NCBI GenBank assembly: GCA_009840575.1 | Contig: VXNO01000170.1 | Location: forward strand, 1-37,316 | From: Chloroflexota bacterium | GTDB taxonomy: Bacteria > Chloroflexota > Anaerolineae > Aggregatilineales > Phototrophicaceae | DNA: 37,316 nt | Direction: 5' to 3' | Shown: positions 1 through 7,958 of the stretch, one piece after another | Layout: every line of letters begins with the position of its first letter | Position numbering within the stretch: the stretch's first letter is position 1 | Notes under the pieces: generated by a model | What the model was told of the DNA's origin: nothing | The model's database searches: none | Seen by the model: the letters and a program-made list of their open reading frames with translations, nothing else | Translations under genes and position numbers: made by a program

Positions 1-90
1 GAGAGGTGCCAGAGTGGTTGATTGGGGCCGCCTGCTAAGCGGTTGTACCTGTTAAAGGGTACCGCAGGTTCGAATCCTGTCCTCTCCGCC
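1..90 (+). tRNA. tRNA-Ser (anticodon GCT), first base outside the window
   Basis: The cloverleaf can be drawn by hand. The acceptor strand GAGAGG (position 1) pairs with CCTCTC ending at 86, and the first G of the 7-bp stem must lie just upstream of the window. The anticodon stem is GCCGC/GCGGT with loop CTGCTAA, placing anticodon GCT at 34-36. It reads AGC/AGU serine codons. A long variable arm (GTACC...GGTAC) after the anticodon stem is the hallmark of class II tRNAs such as tRNA-Ser. The T-arm is GCAGG-TTCGAAT-CCTGT. The discriminator is G88, followed by encoded CC at 89-90. No tRNA neighbour is visible. Confidence 0.95.
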
Positions 91-165
91 TTGTTTTGAC
101 CCGCCATATCTGAGGAGTAAACTCAAGTTGAAATGGACGAGTCAATGTCTCGCTCCTACGCAAAA

Positions 166-187
166 TCTCTGCGCCCTTTGTGTCTCA
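166..187 (-). repeat. Dispersed CACAGAG-type intergenic repeat, fragment
   Basis: On the minus strand this reads CTGAGACACAAAGGGCGCAGAGA. It matches the copy at 4196-4225 (CAGAGACGCAAAGGGCGCAGAGA) at almost every position. It lies in the gene-free stretch after the tRNA. A second half-match (TTCACCACAGAAGTA, minus strand) lies at about 284-298, so the spacer may hold one larger element split by the palindrome at 220-247. Confidence 0.6.
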
Positions 188-219
188 GTAAGACCAAGTA
201 AATCGTGAGAATAGAATCT

Positions 220-247
220 GTAGGGGCGAGCCTTGGCTCACCCCTAC
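220..247. repeat. Palindromic GTAGGGGCGAG repeat (hairpin)
   Basis: GTAGGGG-c-GAGCC-tt-GGCTC-a-CCCCTAC is an inverted repeat: 7 bp, one mismatch, then 5 bp around a 2-nt centre. Related sequences with the same GGGGCGAG arm occur at 19508-19532 and 27696-27770, and a looser one near 15681-15704, always between genes. It is therefore a dispersed element, probably MITE- or REP-like. I see no coding in 91-447 apart from this and the CACAGAG fragments. Confidence 0.65.
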
Positions 248-447
248 ATTCATTCCTAAATTTCGCATTACTTTCTTGATTCTACTTCTGTGGTGAATGA
301 CTTGCGCCCGCGGAGCAATCGCTGAGGTTTCCTGACGCTGGGTGTGTACACAAATGTATGAACTTGGATACCATTGGTTCACATCATCTCTTGTCCGCTA
401 ATTTGCTGACGCGCGCTATGCGTCTACCCAGCGAAGGAGATTCCAAA

Positions 448-1161
448 ATGAACCCGCGCCCGCGTCCCCGTTTGTTCGCATTGCTATGGCTGGTGGCTGG
501 CTTGGGCGTCGTGCCCTTGTCAATCACGCTGCTCTACGCCGCTTTGGACGGCATTCGCTGGCTTGCCGAGTATGCTGCCGGCGCTCCGCTCTATGATTTA
601 TGGGGCGACAATTTCGCCTTGCTTACGGCGCTGGCTGGCGTGATATGCGGCTTCTGCGTGGGCGTCTTGCAGCAAGTGATCATATCGCGCGCCTGGCGGG
701 TGAAGCTGGCTGGCTGGTGGCGCGCATCGACCCTCGGCGGGCTGCTCGGCGGCTTGTTTGTCTGGCTGCTGATCGAGATATTCGAATACCACGAGTTACT
801 CTGGTCTATGGACTTAAGCCCCACGCAGTATTCCACCCTGCACTTCGCCTTGCCCATGCTGGCTGTGATCATGTGCCTGGCAACCTCGCAAGCGAGCAAG
901 CTGCGGCGGCAGGTCTCTGTAGTCGGTGCCTGGCTGGCTGCGCACGCGCTGGCAGTCCTGCTGCCCCTGTTTTGCTCCTACTTGTTTTTCGAGCCGATTG
1001 ATCCAGAGGCAATTTACACCATGACTCTCAGCGCGACCTGGTTCATGAGTCATTTTGTGCTCTTGACGATTTTTACTGGCGTCGTCATGCGGCGTATCGC
1101 ATCGCGCGGCGCTTGGCGGCAGACTGCTAAACGCAAATCTGCGGGCATCGACCTGGCGTGA
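448..1161 (+). CDS. Hypothetical six-TM membrane protein
   Basis: A 237-residue protein with about six hydrophobic helices (roughly residues 10-31, 57-77, 93-110, 132-147, 157-178 and 195-214) and a basic C-terminal tail (RQTAKRKS). I do not recognise a family or see catalytic motifs. The ORF track starts at 358, but the in-frame ATG at 448 is preceded by AAGGAGA at a good distance, and the 30 residues before it look like spacer sequence, so 448 is preferred. Its TGA overlaps the GTG start of anmK (GTGA), so the two are probably translationally coupled. A link to cell-wall recycling is only suggested by that coupling. Confidence 0.75.
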   Translation: MNPRPRPRLFALLWLVAGLGVVPLSITLLYAALDGIRWLAEYAAGAPLYDLWGDNFALLTALAGVICGFCVGVLQQVIISRAWRVKLAGWWRASTLGGLLGGLFVWLLIEIFEYHELLWSMDLSPTQYSTLHFALPMLAVIMCLATSQASKLRRQVSVVGAWLAAHALAVLLPLFCSYLFFEPIDPEAIYTMTLSATWFMSHFVLLTIFTGVVMRRIASRGAWRQTAKRKSAGIDLA

Positions 1162-2339
1162 TTATCGCTGGTTTGATGTCGGGCACTTCCGCCGATGGAA
1201 TCGATATCGCCATCTGTTCAATACGCGGGCAGCCCGGCAGTTTGAGCGCCGAGCTCATCAGTGGCGCTACCTATCCCTATGCGCGGGACATGCGTGAGCG
1301 CATCCTGCTTTGCTGCGACCCCAGCCAGAGCAGCGCGCCAGCCATCACCAACCTGCATGTCGAGCTGGCGGAAGTTTTTGTCCAATGCCTGCTGCGACAG
1401 TTGGAAGTTGCGGGTATGGCGGCGGCTTCGGTCGACCTCATCGCCTCGCACGGGCAGACCATCTGGCATCATGTGTTGCCCACGGGCGGGGTGAGCGCAT
1501 CGCTGCAAATCGGCGAAGCGGCTGTCATCGCCCAGCGCACGGGCATCACCACCCTCAGCAACTTCCGCGCCCGCGATATCGCCCTCGGCGGACAAGGCGC
1601 GCCATTGACCAGCTATGTCGATTGGCTGCTGCTGCGCCACCCCAGCCGCTGGCGAGCCATACAGAATATCGGCGGGATGGGCAATGTAACTTTTCTGCCG
1701 CCCTTGTCCGATGATGATTCTGAGCCAATCGCCTTTGATACCGGTCCTGGCAATGCGCTGCTGGATATGGCTGTCGCGCAACTTACGGCTGGCGCGCAGA
1801 CCTATGACCGGGATGGCAAGCTGGCGGAGCAGGGCAGACTCAATGAAGAATGGCTGGACGAGCTACTGGCGCACCCCTATTACCAACGGGCTTACCCCAA
1901 AACGACGGGCCGCGAGACCTTTGGCAGCGCCGCGGCGCGTGAGATCGTGGCGGCGGCGCTGGCGCGCGGCTTGGACTCTGCGGACATCATCGCCACCTTG
2001 ACCGCCTTGACCGCGTCCAATATCGCCGATGCCTACCAACGGTTCGCGCCCGCGCCGATTGCGGAAGTCATCCTGGGCGGCGGCGGACGGCGCAACCCCG
2101 TCATGGTGGGCATGTTGCGGCAATTGCTGCAGCCCGCGACCATCCTGACGCACGAAGACATCGGCATGGACAGCGATTTCAAAGAGGCGCTGGTCTTTGC
2201 TGTTCTGGCGCACGAAACCTGGCATGGGCGGACAGCCACTCTGCCCGCGCTGACCGGCGCCAAACAAGCCAGCTTGCTCGGACAAATCACGCCGGGCGAC
2301 AATTATGCCGCTCTGCTGCGCGCGACCTGGCGCTCCTAA
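1158..2339 (+). CDS. anmK: Anhydro-N-acetylmuramic acid kinase
   Basis: A 393-residue protein of the usual AnmK length. It begins with GLMSGTSADGID, the phosphate-binding signature of the AnmK branch of the ASKHA fold. It also has SHGQTIWH near residue 95, a FDTGPGNALLD segment near residue 192 and GGGGRRNPVM near residue 307. The enzyme phosphorylates and opens 1,6-anhydro-MurNAc to MurNAc-6-phosphate in cytoplasmic peptidoglycan recycling. The start is GTG, overlapping the upstream stop by 4 bp, with no separate Shine-Dalgarno, consistent with coupling. Its stop shares CTAA with the convergent ABC permease. No murQ or nagZ is in the window. Confidence 0.95.
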   Translation: MIIAGLMSGTSADGIDIAICSIRGQPGSLSAELISGATYPYARDMRERILLCCDPSQSSAPAITNLHVELAEVFVQCLLRQLEVAGMAAASVDLIASHGQTIWHHVLPTGGVSASLQIGEAAVIAQRTGITTLSNFRARDIALGGQGAPLTSYVDWLLLRHPSRWRAIQNIGGMGNVTFLPPLSDDDSEPIAFDTGPGNALLDMAVAQLTAGAQTYDRDGKLAEQGRLNEEWLDELLAHPYYQRAYPKTTGRETFGSAAAREIVAAALARGLDSADIIATLTALTASNIADAYQRFAPAPIAEVILGGGGRRNPVMVGMLRQLLQPATILTHEDIGMDSDFKEALVFAVLAHETWHGRTATLPALTGAKQASLLGQITPGDNYAALLRATWRS

Positions 2340-3124
2340 CCGACCCGCTTGAGCCGCCCCGTGCGCTTGGCAAATTGCTCCGCCGCGCGGAACAAGCGCA
2401 AGCCAATCGGCAGCGCCACGACGCCAATGACTAGCAACGGCAGGATGTAAGCCCACAATTCGCTTAGCCCCGCGCCCTCCAGCACCGCCGCCCGCGTCCC
2501 CTCCAGCACAAAAGTAACCGGCGACACCACGGCGATGGCTTGCATCCAGTCCGGCAGCACCGTGATGGGATAATACACGCCCGAAATCAGCAGGAAGGAC
2601 GCCACGACCACGCTGGTCATCTGCGCGCCACGTTCCGGGTAGAGCAGCGGCAAGATGCTGGCGACGATGCCGATGGCGATGAGCGACAGGCTGCCCGCCA
2701 GGATGACCGCGCCCGCGCCCAGCAGATTAGCGCCGGACAAGTCCAGCTCGAAAAATAAGGCCATGGCGATGCCGATCGCCAGCGTCGTAATCAAGCTGTA
2801 GATCAGCGAATAGCCAGTCTGCCCGACCAAATGCACCCAACGGCGCACAGGTGCCATCAAGGTATATTCAATCGTGCCTTCCCAACGCTCCCAGGCGATG
2901 ACCTCGCTGGTGAGCATGAAGATATTCGATAGATAGCGCCAGACCAGTGTGCCGATGATGAGATACATGGTGAGGTATTGCACATCGAAGCCGGGCGCTG
3001 TGCCCGTCAGCGCTTCGGCACCCTGGGCGATGAAGACCACGGATAGTCCGCTGGTCAGCGAATAGAAGAACCACACCACCTCCCAGCCCCAGTAGCGCTT
3101 GGTCAGATGCCAGTTGCGCGCCAT
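2336..3124 (-). CDS. ABC-2 type transporter permease (probable N-terminal extension)
   Basis: A 262-residue membrane protein in the ABC2_membrane family with about six TM segments, partner of the ATPase encoded just upstream. Together they should form a DrrAB-like exporter whose substrate is unknown. The track's ATG at 3124 has no Shine-Dalgarno and starts inside what looks like conserved sequence. In frame upstream, up to the ATPase stop, the codons encode LRLELLQSYGFMARNWHLTK, a typical permease N-terminus. The only plausible start there is CTG at 3190, 7 nt after GGGAG, which would give about 284 residues. The stop overlaps that of anmK by 4 bp (CTAA). Confidence 0.88.
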   Translation of the reverse strand: MARNWHLTKRYWGWEVVWFFYSLTSGLSVVFIAQGAEALTGTAPGFDVQYLTMYLIIGTLVWRYLSNIFMLTSEVIAWERWEGTIEYTLMAPVRRWVHLVGQTGYSLIYSLITTLAIGIAMALFFELDLSGANLLGAGAVILAGSLSLIAIGIVASILPLLYPERGAQMTSVVVASFLLISGVYYPITVLPDWMQAIAVVSPVTFVLEGTRAAVLEGAGLSELWAYILPLLVIGVVALPIGLRLFRAAEQFAKRTGRLKRVG

Positions 3125-3202
3125 GAAGCCATAGGATTGCAGCAGCTCCAGGCGCAGGGAGGCGATGCCGCGGCGCAGCTTGCTTGGCAGGTTTCTACTC
3201 CC

Positions 3203-4105
3203 TCAGCTCCTCGCTGCTTCAATTGCGTCATGGTCGACCAGCTTCTCGCCTGTCAGACGCATGAAGACATCTTCCAATGTGGGCTGCTCGCCATTGCTGG
3301 CGATGCTGCGTTTAAGCGCGGCGGGGCTATCGGTGGCGACCAGCCGTCCCTCGTGGATCACCGCGACGCGGTCGCAGAGCAAATCGGCTTCTTCCATATC
3401 ATGGGTGGTGATTAGAATTGTGGCATCGTGTGAATCCCGCAATTCTTCGATGAAGGCGCGCACCTCGCGTTTGGAGCGCGGGTCCAGCCCCGTGGTCGGC
3501 TCATCCAGCAGCAGCAGAATCGGCGAAGTCAAGAAGGCGCGGGCGATAGCGACTTTTTGCTGCATGCCGCGGCTCATTTCTTCCATCGGCTCTGTATAGG
3601 TAGGTCGTTTCAAACCCAGCCGCGCCAGGATTTCATAGGCTTTGACTTTGGCTTCCGCGCCAGTAACGCCGTAGAGCCGCGCGCCATAGAGCAGATTCTC
3701 CATCGGGCTGAGCTTCTTGAAGAAAGCCGCATCCACCGATACGCGGCTGATCATCTGCTTTGCGCCCATTTCGTCAGCGCGGATATCGACGCCAAAGATC
3801 TTCGCATTGCCACGGTCGGCGGTCAGTAAAGTGGATATCAGGCGGATTAAGGTGGACTTGCCCGAGCCATTTGGACCCAGCACACCGAAGATCTCGCCGC
3901 GTTCAATTCGAAAAGACACATGATCAACAGCCGCGACTGGCGCTTTTTCACCCTCGACGACGGCTGGCAACTCGCCCGGTTCCGGCAGTTCCACGCGCGC
4001 GCCCAGCAGCCGCTTCCAAAGGGGCGGTTGGGGCAGGTGGAAGAACTTGCTGATATTCTCGACGTCCAGCGCAGGATGCTCCGCTGGACGATGCCGCGTC
4101 GACAC
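3203..4105 (-). CDS. ABC transporter ATP-binding protein
   Basis: A 300-residue ATPase with Walker A GPNGSGKST, an ABC signature SRGMQQK, Walker B LLLLDEPTTGLD and an H-loop region ITTHDMEEADLLCDR. The order and spacing fit the DrrA/CcmA-type exporters. About 45 residues precede the canonical VSFRIERGE strand, forming an N-terminal extension. The start is GTG at 4105, with GAGG about 8 nt upstream. It is first in a two-gene minus-strand operon with the permease, and the intergenic distance is short or nil depending on the permease start. Confidence 0.93.
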   Translation of the reverse strand: MSTRHRPAEHPALDVENISKFFHLPQPPLWKRLLGARVELPEPGELPAVVEGEKAPVAAVDHVSFRIERGEIFGVLGPNGSGKSTLIRLISTLLTADRGNAKIFGVDIRADEMGAKQMISRVSVDAAFFKKLSPMENLLYGARLYGVTGAEAKVKAYEILARLGLKRPTYTEPMEEMSRGMQQKVAIARAFLTSPILLLLDEPTTGLDPRSKREVRAFIEELRDSHDATILITTHDMEEADLLCDRVAVIHEGRLVATDSPAALKRSIASNGEQPTLEDVFMRLTGEKLVDHDAIEAARS

Positions 4106-4195
4106 GATATTGACCTCGAAAGTAGGGGTTGGCTGCGCTGATTGTAGACGCTGTTTGCCCGCGCGGGAAGGCTGGATGGGATGTGATTATGTTTA

Positions 4196-4225
4196 TTCAC
4201 CACAGAGACGCAAAGGGCGCAGAGA
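4196..4225 (+). repeat. Dispersed CACAGAG-type intergenic repeat
   Basis: TTCACCACAGAGACGCAAAGGGCGCAGAGA lies in the divergent spacer between the ABC operon and nusB. Its core is nearly identical to 166-187 (opposite strand), and it resembles copies at 15401-15450, 19455-19496 and 37239-37290. It carries no ORF. Confidence 0.65.
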
Positions 4226-4237
4226 CAACCGTTACAC

Positions 4238-4266
4238 TGGATAAGCCGCATTCTTTAGTCTATACT
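4238..4266 (+). promoter_or_regulatory. Predicted sigma-A-type promoter of nusB-tat operon
   Basis: TGGATA, 17 nt, then TATACT (5 of 6 matches to TATAAT) ends 36 nt before the nusB GTG. It lies directly downstream of the CACAGAG repeat. Confidence 0.5.
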
Positions 4267-4302
4267 GATAGCTGGTTTGGCGAATTGATTTTGTGAGGCA
4301 GC

Positions 4303-4857
4303 GTGAGCGAGCATAGTCAGGTAGAGCTTCCCTTGCCATTGATGTATCTGCAGCCGGAAGACGATGTTGATTTCTCGATCACATCAGAGTTGATCGAGCC
4401 GGAGCTCAGCCGCACCGACCGGTCGATTGCGCGGCGCGCCAGCTTGCAGATTCTGTATGAATTGGATACGACCGACCATTCGCTCGCGGCGGTGATGGAC
4501 ACGCATTTCTCCGCATGCGCTGATTCCTGGCAAGTGCGCCCCGTCATCCGCCGGCTCGTGCAGGGCGTTTTGGGAAACAAGCTGGCTATTGATGCGATGC
4601 TGCAAGACTACGCGCCCGAGTTTCCTATTGATCAGGTAGCGGTCATCGACAGGAATATCCTGCGCATGGCCTTTTACGAACACCTCATGCAGGGGCGGCA
4701 CACGCCCGTGCCTGTCATCGTCAACGAAGCGGTGCAGTTGGCGCGGCGCTTCGGCGCGGAGAATGCGCACAGCTTCGTGCATGGCGTCTTGGGCGCGCTC
4801 ACAGCCGATACCGCGCAGGCAGCCCCGATTGCCGAGCCAGAGGCGGGCGGCGCATGA
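4303..4857 (+). CDS. nusB: Transcription antitermination factor NusB
   Basis: A 184-residue protein with the NusB fold from about residue 40. Visible segments are RRASLQILYELD, LVQGVLGNKLAIDAML, the conserved IDRNILRMAFYE and VIVNEAVQLARRFG...FVHGVLGAL. An acidic stretch of about 38 residues precedes the domain, and a short Ala/Pro/Glu tail follows it, making it longer than the usual 130-150 residues. NusB with NusE/S10 binds boxA during rRNA transcription antitermination. The start is GTG, 5 nt after GAGG. Its TGA overlaps the next ATG (ATGA), so it heads a nusB-tatA/B-tatC operon. Confidence 0.93.
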   Translation: MSEHSQVELPLPLMYLQPEDDVDFSITSELIEPELSRTDRSIARRASLQILYELDTTDHSLAAVMDTHFSACADSWQVRPVIRRLVQGVLGNKLAIDAMLQDYAPEFPIDQVAVIDRNILRMAFYEHLMQGRHTPVPVIVNEAVQLARRFGAENAHSFVHGVLGALTADTAQAAPIAEPEAGGA

Positions 4858-5396
4858 ATATCCTGGGCGTCGGCGCGTGGGAGTTTGTGGCGATCCTGCT
4901 GATTATGCTAGTCTTCGCCGGCCCCAAGCGCATGATCCACTGGTCCTATGTGCTAGGGCAGCATGTCGCCAAGTTTCGCAAGATCTGGGCGGAAACAGTC
5001 GACATCGTGCAGAAAGAATTTGACGACGCCGGCGTCGGCATCCAACTGCCCAAAGAGCCGCCGACCCGCCAAAATCTCAACCGCAGCATCGCCGCCGCCG
5101 CCAAGCCGCTGACCCAGCCCCTGCAAGACTCGCTGGATGAAGTCAAAAAAGATATTGACGCCGTGCAGGAAGTCAGCGACGCCCTCAACCAGAAGCAGCC
5201 CAAAACCAAGCCATCGCCAAAGAAACTGGCTGAAATCGCTACTGCCAAACCCGCGCCGCCAGCCAAAGCCAGCCCGCCTGCCGTGCCTGAGCCGGTCAAA
5301 ATGGGCAGTTGGAGTGGCGAGGCGGCCACAGCCGGCAATTCCAACGGCAGCGCGCCCGACCTGGGCAGTTGGTCGAGCGGAGGCGGGCAGGATTAG
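4854..5396 (+). CDS. TatA/TatB-like twin-arginine translocase subunit
   Basis: A 180-residue protein with the TatA/B layout. It has a single N-terminal membrane helix (about residues 8-23), the hinge FAGPKRM, an amphipathic helix (HWSYVLGQHVAKFRKIW), then a long Lys/Ala/Pro-rich tail. The family's FGPK-type hinge is present as AGPK. The long tail and the glutamate in the helix (WEFVAILL) favour a TatB-like role. No second TatA is visible here, so it could serve both functions. It overlaps nusB by 4 bp and is followed 2 nt later by tatC, which supports the assignment. Confidence 0.85.
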   Translation: MNILGVGAWEFVAILLIMLVFAGPKRMIHWSYVLGQHVAKFRKIWAETVDIVQKEFDDAGVGIQLPKEPPTRQNLNRSIAAAAKPLTQPLQDSLDEVKKDIDAVQEVSDALNQKQPKTKPSPKKLAEIATAKPAPPAKASPPAVPEPVKMGSWSGEAATAGNSNGSAPDLGSWSSGGGQD

Positions 5397-5398
5397 CC

Positions 5399-6178
5399 AT
5401 GCCAGACGCCGCCGAGCTGCCGGAGATTGAAGATGGCCATGAACTGCGCATGGGCTTCTTTGAGCATCTGGACGAGCTGCGCCAGCGACTGACGCGGGCG
5501 GTGCTCTCGCTGGTGGTCGGCACAGTCATCGGCGTCTTCTTTACCGATCGCGTGCTGATGCTGCTGCAAGAACCTTACTGTAGCATCCCCACCGTCAACA
5601 ACTGTGAACTGGTCATCCTCGACCCGACCGGCAACATCCTGATTTACTTCAAAGTCGCGCTGATGCTGGGCGGTATCTTGGCCATCCCCATGGTGACCTA
5701 CCAGCTATTGATGTTTATCCTGCCCGGCTTGACGCGCAAAGAGAAGCGCTATGTCCTGCTGTCTATCCCGGCGACGACGGCGCTCTTCATCATCGGCGTT
5801 GTCTTTGCCTGGCGCATTTTGATGCCGCCGGCGCTGGGCTTCCTCAACGAGTTCCAGGCGCAGATCTTTGAGCCTGAGTGGACGGCGGATGGCTACATCA
5901 GTTTTGTAACATCGTTGCTGTTTTGGATGGGCGTGGCTTTCCAGACGCCGCTGATTTTCTTCGTGATATCGCTGCTGGGGCTGGTCAGCGCGGGCACGCT
6001 GGTGCGGCAATGGCGCATTGCTGTGGTGGGCGCTTCTATCGCGGCTGCCTTAATCACGCCGACCATCGACCCCGTGAATATGTTTCTGGTGATGGCACCG
6101 CTGCTGACCCTGTATGCGCTGAGCATCGTACTGGTTTATTTCGGACGCAAGCTGTCCGGCATCGACCGCGCGGATTGA
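5399..6178 (+). CDS. tatC: Sec-independent protein translocase TatC
   Basis: A 259-residue polytopic protein. It opens with the TatC signature MGFFEHLDELRQRL, carrying the glutamate and arginines that recognise twin-arginine signals, and then shows about six TM helices. The segment FWMGVAFQTPLIFF and the C-terminal TPTIDPVNMFLVMAPLL are characteristic. The track ORF starts at 5309, but that N-terminus is a frame-shifted reading of the upstream tail. ATG 5399 follows AGGAT at a suitable distance. TatC is the receptor of the Tat pathway in the cytoplasmic membrane, working with the upstream TatA/B-like subunit. Confidence 0.95.
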   Translation: MPDAAELPEIEDGHELRMGFFEHLDELRQRLTRAVLSLVVGTVIGVFFTDRVLMLLQEPYCSIPTVNNCELVILDPTGNILIYFKVALMLGGILAIPMVTYQLLMFILPGLTRKEKRYVLLSIPATTALFIIGVVFAWRILMPPALGFLNEFQAQIFEPEWTADGYISFVTSLLFWMGVAFQTPLIFFVISLLGLVSAGTLVRQWRIAVVGASIAAALITPTIDPVNMFLVMAPLLTLYALSIVLVYFGRKLSGIDRAD

Positions 6179-6205
6179 TACCGCCCCCTGCCTTCGCTAG
6201 TCGGC

Positions 6206-6216
6206 TGTGCTACAAT
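6206..6216 (+). promoter_or_regulatory. Predicted extended -10 promoter of sat
   Basis: TGTGCTACAAT combines the extended TGn motif with a TACAAT -10 box, 36 nt before the sat ATG. I see no convincing -35 box. It is one of several TGnTA-type promoters in the window. Confidence 0.5.
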
Positions 6217-6251
6217 CGCGCCGCTGCGCCAAGATGCCCCCGGAGAATCCC

Positions 6252-7958
6252 ATGCCCAAGTTGATCTCGCCTTACGGAGGCGAGCTTGTCGACCTGCTTG
6301 TCCCGCGCGAGCAGTTGCTGCAAAAGACCGCCTATGCCAATACGTTGCCCTCGATCCAGGTAAGCCCGCGCGTCGTCTGCGACCTGGAGCTGCTGGCGGT
6401 TGGCGCTTTTTCGCCTTTGCGCGGCTTCATGAACGAAGCTGATTTTCGCAGCGTGCTGGAGACCATGCGCCTGGCGGATGGCAGGCTCTTCCCCATGCCC
6501 ATCACGTTGCCGGTCGAGCCGAATCCCGAATGGCAGCCGGGCAAAGCTATCGCCCTGCGCGACAGCCGCAACAACCTGCTGGCAATCCAGCATATTGAAG
6601 AGGTATATGCCTGGGATCTGGAGGCGACAGCGGCAAAAATTTTCGGCAAGTATGATACTCGCCACCCTATCATCGCCGAAATGCACCGCTGGGGCAGCTG
6701 CAACATCAGCGGATGCCTGGAAGTCTTGCAGATGCCGCCGCATTTGGATTTCGCTGAGTTGCGCCGCAGCCCCGCCCAGACGCGCGCCGAATTAGAGAGT
6801 TATGGCTACCCTAATGTCGTGGCTTTCCAGACACGCAACCCACTACACCGCGTGCACGAAGCGCTGACCAAGCGCGCCGCCGCCACTGTTGATGGCGTGC
6901 TGCTGCTGCACCCGGTCGTAGGTATGACCCAACCCGGCGATGTCGACCATTATACGCGCGTGCGAGTCTACAAGACGCTCATTGATACCTACTACCAAGC
7001 CGACCGCAGCTTGCTTTCGCTGCTGCCGCTGGCTATGCGCATGGGCGGACCGCGCGAAGCCGTCTGGCATGCCATCATCCGCCGCAACTATGGCGCAAAT
7101 TATTTCATTGTCGGGCGCGACCATGCCGGACCAGGCAAGGACTCCAGCGGCAAGCCATTTTATGGTCCTTACGATGCCCAGGATTTGCTGGCGCGGCACT
7201 CCCAAGAAATCGGCGTGGAAGCCCTGCCCTTCGCCGAGATGGTCTACCTGGAAGACGAAGACCGCTATGAAGAGCGCGCAAAGCTGCCGGAGGGCGCGCG
7301 CACCCGCATAATCTCTGGTACACAGGTGCGCGAAGAATACCTGGAGGCGGGCATCCCCCTGCCAGCCTGGTTTTCCCGCCCGGAAGTCGCCGACATCCTG
7401 GCGCAGAGTTATCCGCCGCGCCATCGCCGTGGTCTCTGCCTGTGGTTCACCGGCTTGAGCGGCTCAGGCAAATCCACCACAGCCGAGCGCATCCTCAATT
7501 TGCTGCTGGAAGCGGGGCGCAATGTTACCTTGCTGGATGGCGATGTCGTGCGCACGCACCTATCGAAAGGGCTGGGCTTCAGCAAAGCCGACCGCGATAC
7601 CAACATCCGGCGCATCGGCTATGTAGCCAGCGAAATTGTGCGGCACGGCGGGCTGGTCATCTGCGCCGCCATCAGCCCCTACCGCGCCACCCGCCAGGAC
7701 GTGCGCAACCTGGTCGGCGCGGGTTTTATGGAGATTCACATGGCGACGCCGCTGGAATTCGTCGAGGCGCACGATATCAAGGGATTGTACGCCAAAGCGC
7801 GGCGCGGTGAAATAAAAGGCTTCACAGGCATAGATGACCCCTACGAGCCGCCGCTGAACCCCGAGTTCACCTTGACCGCCGTCGGCACCACCGCCGCCGA
7901 CAATGCCCGCCTGGTCATCGACAGGTTGATCGAGCTAGGCTACATCCTGCCGCGTTGA
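6252..7958 (+). CDS. sat: Bifunctional sulfate adenylyltransferase / adenylylsulfate kinase
   Basis: A 568-residue fusion. Residues 1-385 are an ATP sulfurylase with the active-site motif QTRNPLHRVHE (193-203) and GRDHAGPG (288-295). Residues 392-568 are an APS kinase with an intact P-loop GLSGSGKST (401-409), DGDVVRTHLSKGLGFSKADR and ISPYRATRQDVR. It should make APS from sulfate and ATP, then PAPS. Because the kinase P-loop is intact, this is not the degenerate allosteric domain of fungal Sat. ATG 6252 follows GGAG by 6 nt and is preferred over the track's start at 6207. The 3' end overlaps the convergent P-type ATPase remnant by 24 bp. Confidence 0.95.
   Translation: MPKLISPYGGELVDLLVPREQLLQKTAYANTLPSIQVSPRVVCDLELLAVGAFSPLRGFMNEADFRSVLETMRLADGRLFPMPITLPVEPNPEWQPGKAIALRDSRNNLLAIQHIEEVYAWDLEATAAKIFGKYDTRHPIIAEMHRWGSCNISGCLEVLQMPPHLDFAELRRSPAQTRAELESYGYPNVVAFQTRNPLHRVHEALTKRAAATVDGVLLLHPVVGMTQPGDVDHYTRVRVYKTLIDTYYQADRSLLSLLPLAMRMGGPREAVWHAIIRRNYGANYFIVGRDHAGPGKDSSGKPFYGPYDAQDLLARHSQEIGVEALPFAEMVYLEDEDRYEERAKLPEGARTRIISGTQVREEYLEAGIPLPAWFSRPEVADILAQSYPPRHRRGLCLWFTGLSGSGKSTTAERILNLLLEAGRNVTLLDGDVVRTHLSKGLGFSKADRDTNIRRIGYVASEIVRHGGLVICAAISPYRATRQDVRNLVGAGFMEIHMATPLEFVEAHDIKGLYAKARRGEIKGFTGIDDPYEPPLNPEFTLTAVGTTAADNARLVIDRLIELGYILPR

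Noticed and set aside
448-1161. Possible role of the membrane protein as an anhydromuropeptide permease (AmpG-like)
   Set aside because: It is only 237 residues with six helices and no MFS motifs; coupling to anmK alone is not enough.
6207-6254. Upstream starts for sat (6207 or 6234)
   Set aside because: The extra residues overlap the -10 box (6211-6216); ATG 6252 has the GGAG site and starts the family-typical sequence.
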